A stretch of DNA of 64,000 nucleotides from assembly GCF_011047135.1 (NCBI RefSeq), contig NZ_CP049255.1:2232001-2296000 (forward strand), in the 5' to 3' direction. This document shows positions 18,648 to 26,435 of the stretch, in pieces. The notes beneath the pieces are model-generated. The model saw nothing but the letters and a program-made list of their open reading frames with translations. It did no database searches and had not been told where the DNA came from. Position 1 is the stretch's first letter; every line of letters begins with the position of its first letter. Source of the stretch: Microbacterium endophyticum. Lineage in GTDB: Bacteria > Actinomycetota > Actinomycetes > Actinomycetales > Microbacteriaceae. Position numbers and translations under genes: made by a program.

Positions 18648-20170
18648 CCGACTCGACCCCGCTGGCTGATGTGCACAACCTAAGCTGGTTCCGCGTTAGT
18701 GAGCGGGGAAACGGTGTGGGCCTCACCGTACTTAACGACGGCGCGTCTCGATCGTCGCTGGTGATACATGTGCTGCCCAAGCTATGGCGTGGGTCGAGCA
18801 CCCCGCGAAGCGTTGGCGCACCTGTCGCCGGAGGCTCGGTCGATATCTACGAAGGTGACTATGTCGGCTTCCCTCCAGTGTGGGCGACGCGGATAGAAAC
18901 AACGACCTTGCCGATCGCCGAGGCTGAGGCCGAGGTCTTGGTGCCGGCCAGTCACTCGAGCGATGGCGACCGAGAACCCGGGGCGGGCGATCAACTCTGG
19001 ACTCCCGTTGCGCGACCGCGTCGACCCGAAACTTCGGTAGAGCGCCCGGAGCTTCGTACGGCTATGTGGGATCTCCTGCTTGGTAGCCGTCAGCAGATCG
19101 CACCGGTGCGGGGCAGCATCGCTGACTTCACTGCTGCGGCCGGCGTCTTCGCTTCTATGCCTGAACTGCGCCCGCTCTTGCAGTCTGTCTTCGTGGATCG
19201 GGCGGTGGCGGCAATCCCTCTTCGCAAACCGGTGTACCGCGAAGTAGTGGAATCGCTCGGTGTGGTGCGTGGACGTATTCTCGCCGCTCCCCTCGTGCGA
19301 CGGCAGGCGACTCGAGCGCTCCCCATCGACTGCGAGTTTGACACGCTGACGGGTGATGACGACGTCTGGCGTGCCATTAAGACGGCGCTTATCGCGTCCA
19401 CGGAAGCCATAGCGCGCACCGACCTGATCCGTGAAGCGGTGGCGCGACTGGAGGATGTTGGCAGCGTGCAAGCCGCCTCTGTCCTTTCACGCGCGAGACG
19501 CGCTTGGTCTAGCCGGGATCCAAAACTGAAGGAGTTGCATGACCTGGCCGTTGCCGTCTTGCGGAGTGATTCTCGGCACAGCGGCGAGAGTCTGACAGCG
19601 AGCGGCGTCGCCATCAACGTGAAATTTGTGACGAGCGACCTGTGGGAGCACCTGCTGGTCGAGGCTTTCCGAGGTGCAGGCGCCGACGTCTCCAAACCGC
19701 GGCTGCCCCTCTTCTATCGCCAAGAGCCGCTGGGCTGGAAGGCACTTACGGGGAAGGCACCGGACTTATTGGTATCACCGCCGGGCGGCGGGAAGATCAT
19801 CGTCGATGCGAAGTACATGGCCAGTAGCTCGTTGTACTCGGCGCCCATGTCCGCGCAATATCAGATCGCGACCTATGCTTTGCGATCTGGCGCGCCGGCA
19901 TTCCTTGCCTTCTCCGCGCCCCCGGGCGAGACTGCTTCGGACGATGCCACTGCGGAGATGGCGCTGGTGCCTGCGCTCTGGGACGAGTGGGAGCAGCGAC
20001 ACCTTCCAGACGCAACAACCACGCAAAGCGTGATTGTGGGGTCGCTCCGGTTTCTGTTTCCCGCTCCGGGCGACGCGTCGTACGGCGTTCGCCTTATCGC
20101 TCAGGCGCAACAGCTGCTCGCGTTAGTCGAAGCGACGATGGACCTTTCGGAAGACGACGTTCCTATCTGA
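18644..20170 (+). CDS. mcrC: McrC-type nuclease subunit
   Basis: 508 aa, start overlapping the mcrB stop by 4 bp. The N-terminal part is the McrB-contacting region. The C-terminal region around residues 370-390 has the PD-(D/E)xK core: KAPDLLV followed, after a glycine-rich turn, by IIVDAKYM, giving the Asp, Asp-x-Lys triad. McrC stimulates McrB GTPase and cuts DNA bearing the modified base that McrB reads. Length is somewhat larger than classical McrC (~350 aa), as in the extended McrC-like family. Confidence 0.88.
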   Translation: MTDSTPLADVHNLSWFRVSERGNGVGLTVLNDGASRSSLVIHVLPKLWRGSSTPRSVGAPVAGGSVDIYEGDYVGFPPVWATRIETTTLPIAEAEAEVLVPASHSSDGDREPGAGDQLWTPVARPRRPETSVERPELRTAMWDLLLGSRQQIAPVRGSIADFTAAAGVFASMPELRPLLQSVFVDRAVAAIPLRKPVYREVVESLGVVRGRILAAPLVRRQATRALPIDCEFDTLTGDDDVWRAIKTALIASTEAIARTDLIREAVARLEDVGSVQAASVLSRARRAWSSRDPKLKELHDLAVAVLRSDSRHSGESLTASGVAINVKFVTSDLWEHLLVEAFRGAGADVSKPRLPLFYRQEPLGWKALTGKAPDLLVSPPGGGKIIVDAKYMASSSLYSAPMSAQYQIATYALRSGAPAFLAFSAPPGETASDDATAEMALVPALWDEWEQRHLPDATTTQSVIVGSLRFLFPAPGDASYGVRLIAQAQQLLALVEATMDLSEDDVPI

Positions 20171-20588
20171 TCGAGGAAGATGCTCTGCCGCAAGCGATTG
20201 CGGCCATCTGAAATTCACCGTGAAAGTATCGCTGTGTCAGCGCACTAGGGGGCGACCGCCCTGCCCCCATGTGCCGGGATTACGCCGCTGGTGCAGAGTC
20301 TCCTCACCGAGGTTGGAGGAGGTATGCCCCGGTTCGCCCTCCCCGTAGATCTCCATGCCTCGCTTTCCGACCTGCTGCTCCGATGGTTACTGACAGCTTT
20401 CGTGAGACGAATGGCCGTGACTACAAAGTACGGAAGTGGCGGAGTTCCGCGAGACCTGCGTCTCACGCGCTGTCAACTTTCATGAGATCGGACGTCAAAA
20501 ACGAGTGAAAACGTGCTTTTGCACACGTATTCGTGAAGTATCAGTCGGACGCAAGTCCGTCACCCGTTGTGGGCGATACTGTGTTGTG
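20171..20588. other. Intergenic region between mcrC and DUF3800 gene
   Basis: 418 bp, no supported gene. A small stem-loop, CGGAC-GCAA-GTCCG, lies at 20546-20559, 30 bp before the next start codon, and might affect translation of that gene. The frame of the DUF3800 gene is open back to 20436, but that stretch does not resemble the family. Confidence 0.45.
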
Positions 20589-21170
20589 ATGTCCACCCAC
20601 CGCGCGTTTGTCGATGAATCGTCAGCGCTTCGCGAGCCGGGAACGCAGGAGTACTTGATTGGTGCGGCCGTCGTACCTTCGGATAGTTGTGATGGCCTGC
20701 GAGAGCAGCTGCAGCGACTGAAATTGCCCGGGCAGATCAAGCTGCACTGGAGAGACGAAAGCGAGCAGCGACGCAAGAAAATCGTTGATGAGGTTCAGCA
20801 GCTTGAGCCGTTGAGCGTCGTGATCACTCATCGCAGCGAACGTCAAAACAAGACTGAGCGGTTCCGCAGGTTGTGCCTTGGCGATCTCTACAACAACATG
20901 CTCGATCTGGATGTTCACGACCTCGTACTCGAAAGCCGCGGCGGAGCCCAGGACAAGAAAGACGTCGCGCACATAGTCGCACTCCAGAATTCCGGACTGG
21001 ATGAACGCTTGAGAATCGCGCACAAGCGCGGTGGGGACGAACCGCTTTTGTGGATAGCGGATGTTGTTCTGGGAGCGATCAACGCTCATAGGGCTGGAAA
21101 TTCGCGCTACTTCGATGCGCTTTCGACGCTTGTCGACGTTCGCTCGACCGAAAGTTCGCTCATGCAGTAG
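20589..21170 (+). CDS. DUF3800 (RNase H-like fold) protein
   Basis: 193 aa from ATG 20589. It opens with RAFVDESSALREPG, the first acidic motif of the DUF3800 family (Asp-Glu-Ser), continues with a strand YLIGAAVV, and ends with LLWIADVVLGAINAHRAG, the conserved C-terminal helix with an Asp. The family is predicted to adopt an RNase H-like nuclease/integrase fold and is often found in defence islands and on mobile DNA. Its biochemical role is not established. It is followed by a terminator-like hairpin, so it is the last gene of the mcrBC direction. Confidence 0.8.
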   Translation: MSTHRAFVDESSALREPGTQEYLIGAAVVPSDSCDGLREQLQRLKLPGQIKLHWRDESEQRRKKIVDEVQQLEPLSVVITHRSERQNKTERFRRLCLGDLYNNMLDLDVHDLVLESRGGAQDKKDVAHIVALQNSGLDERLRIAHKRGGDEPLLWIADVVLGAINAHRAGNSRYFDALSTLVDVRSTESSLMQ

Positions 21171-21176
21171 ACAAGC

Positions 21177-21222
21177 GAAAAGCCCTAGATCCAGTCGTCC
21201 GGCTGGGTTTCTAAGGCTTTCT
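21177..21222 (+). terminator. Rho-independent-like terminator after DUF3800 gene
   Basis: Interrupted stem made of AAAGCC/GGCTTT, TAGA/TCTA and CCAG/CTGG around an 8-nt loop, followed by CTT. It starts 6 bp after the stop codon. Confidence 0.6.
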
Positions 21223-21603
21223 TCCCGATCCGTCGTAACGGTGGGCGAGTACTACTCTAGCCGATTTGTGCTCGTGAAGGAAGATAGTGATCTGCAGGAA
21301 AAGGAGCCGGGGCGAGAATCGGCCGGCCTTCGTTCAGTTCTTTGGGTGCCAGCGCGAACCTTTCCAGGCTAGGCAGCGTCAGGAAGATCACTCCGCACGC
21401 TATCCACTGGCTACTCAGGTTGAGTGTCGATGACCACAATCCGCTCAGCACCTACGTATTGCGCCATCTTCGCGTTGACCCGGGCCATGAAGCGCGAGTC
21501 AGCATCGATGGGGACGGAGCGTCGAGAGATGGTGTGGTCACCATCGAATCATGCCAACACTTACGTATTTATCTGTTGGTATGCGGGAATGAGTCAGATG
21601 GCT

Positions 21604-21638
21604 CGCTTGCCGCTTGCCGCTTGCCGCTTGCCGCTTGC
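21604..21638. repeat. Five tandem copies of a 7-bp unit
   Basis: Unit CGCTTGC repeated five times without a mismatch, 40 bp upstream of the ATG at 21678. In the open frame that continues into the TIR gene it reads as a repeating LAACRLP. Loss or gain of one unit would shift the frame. Confidence 0.9.
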
Positions 21639-21677
21639 CGAGACCGGCACGGCAGATCGGCTGAGATACTGCATGTC

Positions 21678-23180
21678 ATGCAACCCTTGCCGCTCTCCCA
21701 ACGTCACGCCTTCTTGTCTTACATGCACGAGGACAAAGCCGCAGTGGATGAACTTCAAGAAGCTCTCGAATCTGCAGGAGTCCGGGTGTGGCGTGATACT
21801 CAAGATCTGTGGCCGGGAGAAGACTGGCAGGCCAAAATACGCGCTGCGATAAAGGCGGACAGTATCGCTTTCATCGCGTGTTTTTCTTCGGCAGCTTCGC
21901 GGAGAGAGAAGTCGTATCAGTATGCGGAGCTGGCTCTCGCGGTTGACGAGTACCAACTGCGCCCCCCTGCAACCTCGTGGCTATTCACTGTGCGATTCGA
22001 TGAGTGTCCGATCCCGGAGTATTCGCTCGTAGGAGGCAAGACGCTGGAGGAGGCCGTTCAGCACGTGGATCTCTTCGGAGAAAAGAAAACAGTTCAGACC
22101 ATTCGGCTCGTTCAGGCGGTCGGGCGAATCGTCAACCCGGAGAGTCGCCCATCCATAGCCACCGACGCTAAGTCGAGCGCGCGTGCGGCGAGCGGGACTG
22201 CTCGCGAACGTGCGGACACTATGAAACAGCTCCTTCGCGATCCGAACGCCGACATTGAACTCGAAGACTTCATGCGTGAGCTTGGCGAACCTCTGCGAAA
22301 AGAATTCGGCAATGATGAAGATTTCCCTGCAACGGTTGAAGATAGAACATATGTCGGCTTTTTCCCCGTCTGGGAGGGCCAGGTCCGGCACTATGAAACC
22401 GCTCTGGCGCCCGTTCTGGAGCCAGTGCGTCTCGCTGCCACCTACGGGCTACCGCGGCACAACCAGGCTTGGACGCAGTTCATGGGCTTGCTGACAGCAA
22501 GGATGATCGAAACCGACGGGTTACCTGTGCTCGTTCGACTGCGAAGTTACCCCGCGCTCATCCTTATGTACGTCGTCGCGATCGCGAGCGTTTCTCGTGA
22601 GAACTATTCGCCACTTCACGCGTTCGCTGTATCACCTACGGTACGGGACCGTTTCGATCCGAAGATCAAGGTACCCCTCGTGCGACAGGTCAACGTTCAG
22701 TCGGTAGGCCGTGACGTTGAGGTGCTGGCGTCGGCACTCGGACTGATTGATGACGGACGATCAGTCAACGACGAAACCATAACTGGTCTCGCAGAGAAGC
22801 GGATCGGAGGAAGGTTCACGCCGATGTCGGATCACCTTCATGCACTTCTTCGTGACCTGTTCGCCGACACTCTGTCCGAGGATGCCGATTTTGCTGATGC
22901 ATTCGACCAGGCTGAAGTGCTTCTTGATGCCCTGGCCAACGACGCGGCGTTGCAGGGACAACAGCGGTACGGCAACCGGGGTGGCTTTGGTCGCTATACC
23001 TGGCGGCACAAACATGCAGAAAAGCCAGTAGAAGCCCTCATGCTCGAGCAGGTCGAACGGCTGGGGGCCGCGTGGGGCCCTGTCGCTTCCGGACTATTCG
23101 GCGGAGACTCTGCACGTGCGATCGAGGCATTGAAAGTGGTAAACGAGTACGCTTCGGATGTTCGTCGCCGCCAACATTGA
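21678..23180 (+). CDS. TIR-domain protein with unknown C-terminal domain
   Basis: 500 aa from ATG 21678; this start gives the usual few residues before the first TIR strand. Residues 10-150 are a TIR domain: HAFLSYMHED, a helix ELQEALESAGVRVWRD, LWPGEDW, IAFIACFSS and SYQYAEL with Glu84 in the position of the NAD-cleaving glutamate. Bacterial TIR effectors usually deplete NAD+ when triggered. The ~330-residue remainder has no recognised domain; it includes a hydrophobic helix (YPALILMYVVAIASV) and a conserved-looking HNQAWTQFMG. It is likely the sensor or ligand-binding part. No cyclase, Thoeris or Argonaute partner is adjacent, so it may work alone. Confidence 0.8.
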   Translation: MQPLPLSQRHAFLSYMHEDKAAVDELQEALESAGVRVWRDTQDLWPGEDWQAKIRAAIKADSIAFIACFSSAASRREKSYQYAELALAVDEYQLRPPATSWLFTVRFDECPIPEYSLVGGKTLEEAVQHVDLFGEKKTVQTIRLVQAVGRIVNPESRPSIATDAKSSARAASGTARERADTMKQLLRDPNADIELEDFMRELGEPLRKEFGNDEDFPATVEDRTYVGFFPVWEGQVRHYETALAPVLEPVRLAATYGLPRHNQAWTQFMGLLTARMIETDGLPVLVRLRSYPALILMYVVAIASVSRENYSPLHAFAVSPTVRDRFDPKIKVPLVRQVNVQSVGRDVEVLASALGLIDDGRSVNDETITGLAEKRIGGRFTPMSDHLHALLRDLFADTLSEDADFADAFDQAEVLLDALANDAALQGQQRYGNRGGFGRYTWRHKHAEKPVEALMLEQVERLGAAWGPVASGLFGGDSARAIEALKVVNEYASDVRRRQH

Positions 23181-23253
23181 TAGCACAGCCAAGTGCCGTA
23201 TCTGCGGGTGGTGGCGCGGACGAGAGAATACGAAGCTCGAACGACCTCAACGA

Positions 23254-23595
23254 TTACTTCGTTTGATTCGGATGCGTCGTGTGCACCTGCTCGAGGTAGA
23301 CGGTCTGCCCATCGACGTAGAACCAGATGCGGGCGTCACCCTGGCGGGTGGGTTTGTGCTGCCATCTCATGTACGTCTTCCCGCCGCGCGAGACGACCCC
23401 GAGCTCACCTTTCAACGGATAGTTGGTCGGGGTGCGTTCGGTCGGAGTTCTTGTGAGGAAGTCCCACGAATCGGCGAGGGGCCCAAGGGTCGTGGCGCGA
23501 AGGTCGCGCCAGCCTTTCTCGGCCCCGGTTGAGGCGAAAACGATCGTGTACTCGGACTTCTTCGTTGGACGCTGTACCTGGTTACCCTTCGGCAC
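23254..23595 (-). CDS. RelE/ParE-like toxin
   Basis: 113 aa from GTG 23595, whose G is shared with the antitoxin stop (TAGTG), a typical translational coupling; this is preferred to the longer frame from 23634. The body (KKSEYTIVFAST, GWRDLRATTLG, YMRWQHKPT, DARIWFYVDGQTVYLEQVH) follows the strand/helix order of RelE/ParE-fold toxins, ending in the arginine-strand-histidine region that forms the active surface of RelE-type mRNA interferases. The partner is directly upstream. The exact subfamily is uncertain. Confidence 0.65.
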   Translation of the reverse strand: MPKGNQVQRPTKKSEYTIVFASTGAEKGWRDLRATTLGPLADSWDFLTRTPTERTPTNYPLKGELGVVSRGGKTYMRWQHKPTRQGDARIWFYVDGQTVYLEQVHTTHPNQTK

Positions 23596-24056
23596 TAGCT
23601 GGGGCGCTCCACCGTCGGCGTCGTGTCGAGCCACTCAACGGGTGCGGCGGAAAGCCCTGCAGCGATTGCGGTCGCTGTCTCACGCCAAGAGGTGAGCTCG
23701 GCCACAGCGAGGTGGGCCTGACCGGTCGCGAAAGAGGCCCGGGCAGCGGCGACAAGATCCTGCGCGCACGTGGCCTGGTCGGCAGCGCTCAGTGCGTGCA
23801 TCCACTCGAACTTCCGAGCCATGCGAGAAGCGAGAGTTCCGTCTTCGTCGAGGGTGACCGTGATGAGGTCTGCAGCGAACTGCAGCAACCCTGCACGGGC
23901 ATCTGCTTCTCGTTGCGACATGAGAACCAACGGTTCACCGTCACGCCGGGTGATCTGGACCGTGTGATCTTCGGCTTCCGCAAAGACGTCAGCTGAGTGC
24001 TTACTCAAGTCGGACGAGCGCCGCGAAGTGGCGTGAAGTTCATTGATCAGAGTCAT
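23595..24056 (-). CDS. Phd/YefM-like antitoxin
   Basis: 153 aa. The N-terminal 60 residues (RSSDLSKHSADVFAEAEDHTVQITRRDGEP followed by LVLMSQREAD, here split for reading) match the Phd/YefM DNA-binding fold. The C-terminal half is a helical toxin-binding tail, longer than in classical YefM. It overlaps the toxin by the shared base of TAGTG and should repress its own promoter in the 115-bp gap to its right. Confidence 0.65.
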   Translation of the reverse strand: MTLINELHATSRRSSDLSKHSADVFAEAEDHTVQITRRDGEPLVLMSQREADARAGLLQFAADLITVTLDEDGTLASRMARKFEWMHALSAADQATCAQDLVAAARASFATGQAHLAVAELTSWRETATAIAAGLSAAPVEWLDTTPTVERPS

Positions 24057-24172
24057 GACACCATCCTATTCGGAATGTATTCGGAAGTCGATCTGTTCTT
24101 CGGAAGCAGCAAGACCCGCGATGGAGGGCTTGTCTATCTGTACTGACCCGCAGGCCCAGGTAGCTGCGTGAT

Positions 24173-24865
24173 TCAGAGTTCAGGCGTGTCGTGTGTCTTG
24201 GGGTCACCGTTCTGCCCAAGACCCGCTCGATCAACCTGCACATCTCTTAGCTCGGGGAACCTGTCGGTTGGTTTTTGTGGCCGCTGCGCTGGTCTTGCCT
24301 TTGGACGGGCCTCTGTCTGGCTCGCGGAAGACACGTGCTCCATAGGGGCGGGGGTAGCGGCAGACTGCTGCCCACCCGATCGCATCATGTGCGAGGTGAA
24401 CTGGCGAGGGCGGATCATCAGCCGGCCATTCCACGCGGGACCCAGATCGATCAAGTGATGGTCAGAGGACACAATGACGTCAGCGTCGACGGAGGGGTCT
24501 TTCGCCAGTGCGAGGATGTGGTTGTCCTCGTGGTCCCCGATAGCGTGGTCACGCACAACGGGGTCAACGATCGCCCCGCCGGTTAGCTCGCAGGTCTCGA
24601 CGATGAACTCGATGAACTTGCGACGGGTCTGTTCCGACTGTCCGTTCGCGTGCATGACCCTGTTGATGTTGCGCAGGATATGCGGGGAAACGAAGAGGGC
24701 ATAGCGATCGTCGAACGCGAGAGCGAGCGTGTCGGCTGCGGGAGAAGAAGAGGGGAGGTTGTCTGCTGTGGGTAAGAGGATCCTTCCATCTTCACGACCG
24801 ATGTAGTCGAGGAAGACGTTGACGTCGAGGACGACGTTGATCCTGCGCGCAGAGCGTGTGCTCAC
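24173..24865 (-). CDS. PIN-domain ribonuclease toxin
   Basis: 230 aa. The N-terminal 150 residues are a PIN domain: VVLDVNVFLDYIG (first Asp), a helical middle and DHEDNHILALA with DVIVSSDHHLIDLG (further acidic residues of the metal site). PIN toxins cut RNA. The C-terminal ~75 residues are a Pro/Ala/Gln-rich extension with no fold I recognise. It overlaps the antitoxin start by 4 bp (24862-24865). Confidence 0.82.
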   Translation of the reverse strand: MSTRSARRINVVLDVNVFLDYIGREDGRILLPTADNLPSSSPAADTLALAFDDRYALFVSPHILRNINRVMHANGQSEQTRRKFIEFIVETCELTGGAIVDPVVRDHAIGDHEDNHILALAKDPSVDADVIVSSDHHLIDLGPAWNGRLMIRPRQFTSHMMRSGGQQSAATPAPMEHVSSASQTEARPKARPAQRPQKPTDRFPELRDVQVDRAGLGQNGDPKTHDTPEL

Positions 24866-25128
24866 GAGCCTTCGAGATTTTCGATGAGGGCCAGGGTCTC
24901 CGCGGACGTAAAGACCCTGCCGCCGCGCTCAGCGAGTGCCTCGTCGTGAAGAGACTCCATCTGCTCACGGACTTCGTGAAGTCGCTGCAGGCGGAGCCGC
25001 TCTTTGAACTCGGCGATGGCGACCCGAAGAAACTCGCTGCGGTTGCCGCTGCCGAACGCGGCGGCGAGCTCATCGAGGAGAGGCAGGTCCGCTTCTTCGA
25101 CGGCGAAGCTGATGGGGCGAGCGGCCAT
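24862..25128 (-). CDS. Ribbon-helix-helix antitoxin of the PIN module
   Basis: 88 aa: the strand ARPISFAVEEADLPLLDEL, the helix turn GSGNRSEFLRVAIAEF, then a charged helical tail for toxin binding. This is the CopG/RHH pattern. It is promoter-proximal, overlaps the toxin by 4 bp, and has a partial palindrome 18 bp upstream of its start that is a good candidate for autoregulation. A degenerate relative lies at 32214-32450. Confidence 0.8.
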   Translation of the reverse strand: MAARPISFAVEEADLPLLDELAAAFGSGNRSEFLRVAIAEFKERLRLQRLHEVREQMESLHDEALAERGGRVFTSAETLALIENLEGS

Positions 25129-25145
25129 ATCGGGCCTCCTACTCA

Positions 25146-25167
25146 GATTAGTAATGCGTTATTAATC
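25146..25167. promoter_or_regulatory. Operator-like palindrome of the PIN/RHH module
   Basis: 22-bp imperfect palindrome with GATTA at the left and TAATC at the right end and TAA/TTA inner arms, in the AT-rich gap just upstream of the RHH antitoxin start. RHH antitoxins commonly repress from such sites. Confidence 0.55.
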
Positions 25168-25284
25168 GTATTCCCCCTACCAGCGAATGAGGGGTGCTGG
25201 CGGAATAGTTGCCGATGTGATAGCTGTACACGCCGGGTCCAGAGATGAGATGCAGGCCTGTCTTCTCGCAGGTCCACGTGAAGG

Positions 25285-25665
25285 TCATGCGGCGGCGGAA
25301 CCAGCGATGAACGACTCGGCCGCCTCGGCGACAGCGCTGTGGCGGTCCTCGCGGATCGCCGTGATTGGGGTGTCCTCCCGCAGCTGTGGGTTGCCGCCTA
25401 TGAACCACTGCCGCGCGACGTGCTCACCATCGGCCGCGGCCAGAAGAGTCCACTGCCGGTGCGCGAAAGTGAGGCGCCGGGTGGCGTCCGATCGTGGCTC
25501 GGGGCCGTCGTCCTTAGCCCAGCGGATCGGCAGCTTGCTGTCTTTGGACCCGGCGAGCGAGGCAACGAGCGTCGGACCAAGGGACGCGTTGAGCTCACGG
25601 ACGATTTCGTGGATGTCCATCCGCATAGTGCGCCCGTGCTGGGTGGTGGGGGTCAGGGTCTCCAT
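25285..25665 (-). CDS. Orphan Xre/MbcA/ParS-type antitoxin-like protein
   Basis: 126 aa from ATG 25665. It has an N-terminal helix pair (IHEIVRELNASLGPTLVASL), a WAKDDGPEP turn, RRLTFAHRQWTLLAA and then a WFIGGNPQLREDTPITAI segment. This W..GxNP.L..PxxxI pattern is the ParS/MbcA toxin-binding domain seen with RES toxins. No RES toxin is adjacent; the real pair in this window is at 30190-31133, and a further paralogue is at 28083-28469. It may be a decoy antitoxin or a stand-alone regulator. Confidence 0.6.
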   Translation of the reverse strand: METLTPTTQHGRTMRMDIHEIVRELNASLGPTLVASLAGSKDSKLPIRWAKDDGPEPRSDATRRLTFAHRQWTLLAAADGEHVARQWFIGGNPQLREDTPITAIREDRHSAVAEAAESFIAGSAAA

Positions 25666-25814
25666 GCCCTCAGGATACCCGTGTTCTACCCGTAAAGCCA
25701 CCCTAGTTACACCTGGTCGTCACGACGCAGCGCGTCTCAACGTCGAAGGTCTTTAGGTGAGCTTCTCAAGCGCGTCAACGGCTCACTGTTCACTCTGAAT
25801 TCGAGCGAGACACA

Positions 25815-26321
25815 TCAGACACGGCCGTCGACGACGATGAACGCGACGCCGTCTTCATGTACCCAATCATTAACAATCCGAAGCGATCGCTTGGTCAACT
25901 CATTGCGGAAAGTGACGATGTCGTCCTCGTCGAAGCCCCATAGGCGACTGACGCTTTCCGGCTTGTAGGGGGCGAGAGCGTAGACGTTGACACGACCGAC
26001 GTGGGAACTGAAATGCACTTCAGGCGGCAGCTCAATGCCGGCGCTCTTGTCTTCTTTCGTGGGTCGACCGGAGTGCGTGCCGTATCTTTCGTCGTTGTGC
26101 ACGATCGTGGCAATCTGATCGAACGCGCGCAGATGGGCAGCTGTCGGGTACGCGGGTCGCTCGGCTGCGAGTAGGGCGTTGTACTGGGCCAGCAGCTGTC
26201 GCTCCTCGTGGCGGTGTGCGCGACGGAGCTCTTCGAACGCTGAGCTGTCGGTATTGATCCGGGCTCGCAGTTCGACGATCTCGTCGGTGTCGTACTCACT
26301 CGCGGAGTAGATGAGTGTCAT
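25815..26321 (-). CDS. Unknown protein
   Basis: 168 aa from ATG 26321, chosen because GAAAGGAG lies at ideal distance; the open frame extends further back without support. Residues 15-65 are a charged helix (VELRARINTD, EERQLLAQYNALLA). The C-terminal half is mixed alpha/beta (NVYALAPYKPES, LWGFDEDDIV, GVAFIVVDGRV). No known family is recognised. A terminator-like hairpin lies just upstream, so it has its own transcript. Confidence 0.6.
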   Translation of the reverse strand: MTLIYSASEYDTDEIVELRARINTDSSAFEELRRAHRHEERQLLAQYNALLAAERPAYPTAAHLRAFDQIATIVHNDERYGTHSGRPTKEDKSAGIELPPEVHFSSHVGRVNVYALAPYKPESVSRLWGFDEDDIVTFRNELTKRSLRIVNDWVHEDGVAFIVVDGRV

Positions 26322-26386
26322 GACTGACGCTCCTTTCGAGGTGTCTTTATGAGGGCGGGGTTTGATTTTCAGGCGCGCAAAAAACC

Positions 26387-26416
26387 GCCCAGCGCGGGTG
26401 TGCACTAGGCGGTCCT
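26387..26416 (-). terminator. Intrinsic terminator, minus strand
   Basis: Read on the minus strand: ACCGCC, a 8-nt loop region, GGCGGT, then six T residues. It lies 20 bp past the stop of the 335-aa gene. Confidence 0.7.
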
Positions 26417-26435
26417 TTTGGGCGGATGTGGTTGG

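Larger units (their letters stand above)
21171..21677. other. Intergenic region upstream of TIR gene
   Basis: 507 bp between the DUF3800 gene and the preferred TIR start. It holds the terminator at 21177-21222 and the 7-bp tandem repeat at 21604-21638. The TIR frame is open through the whole of 21342-21677, so a longer protein cannot be excluded. Confidence 0.5.

Noticed and set aside
21604..21638. Possible CRISPR-like repeat
   Set aside because: The units are 7 bp and directly adjacent without spacers. No CRISPR array or cas gene was seen anywhere in the window.
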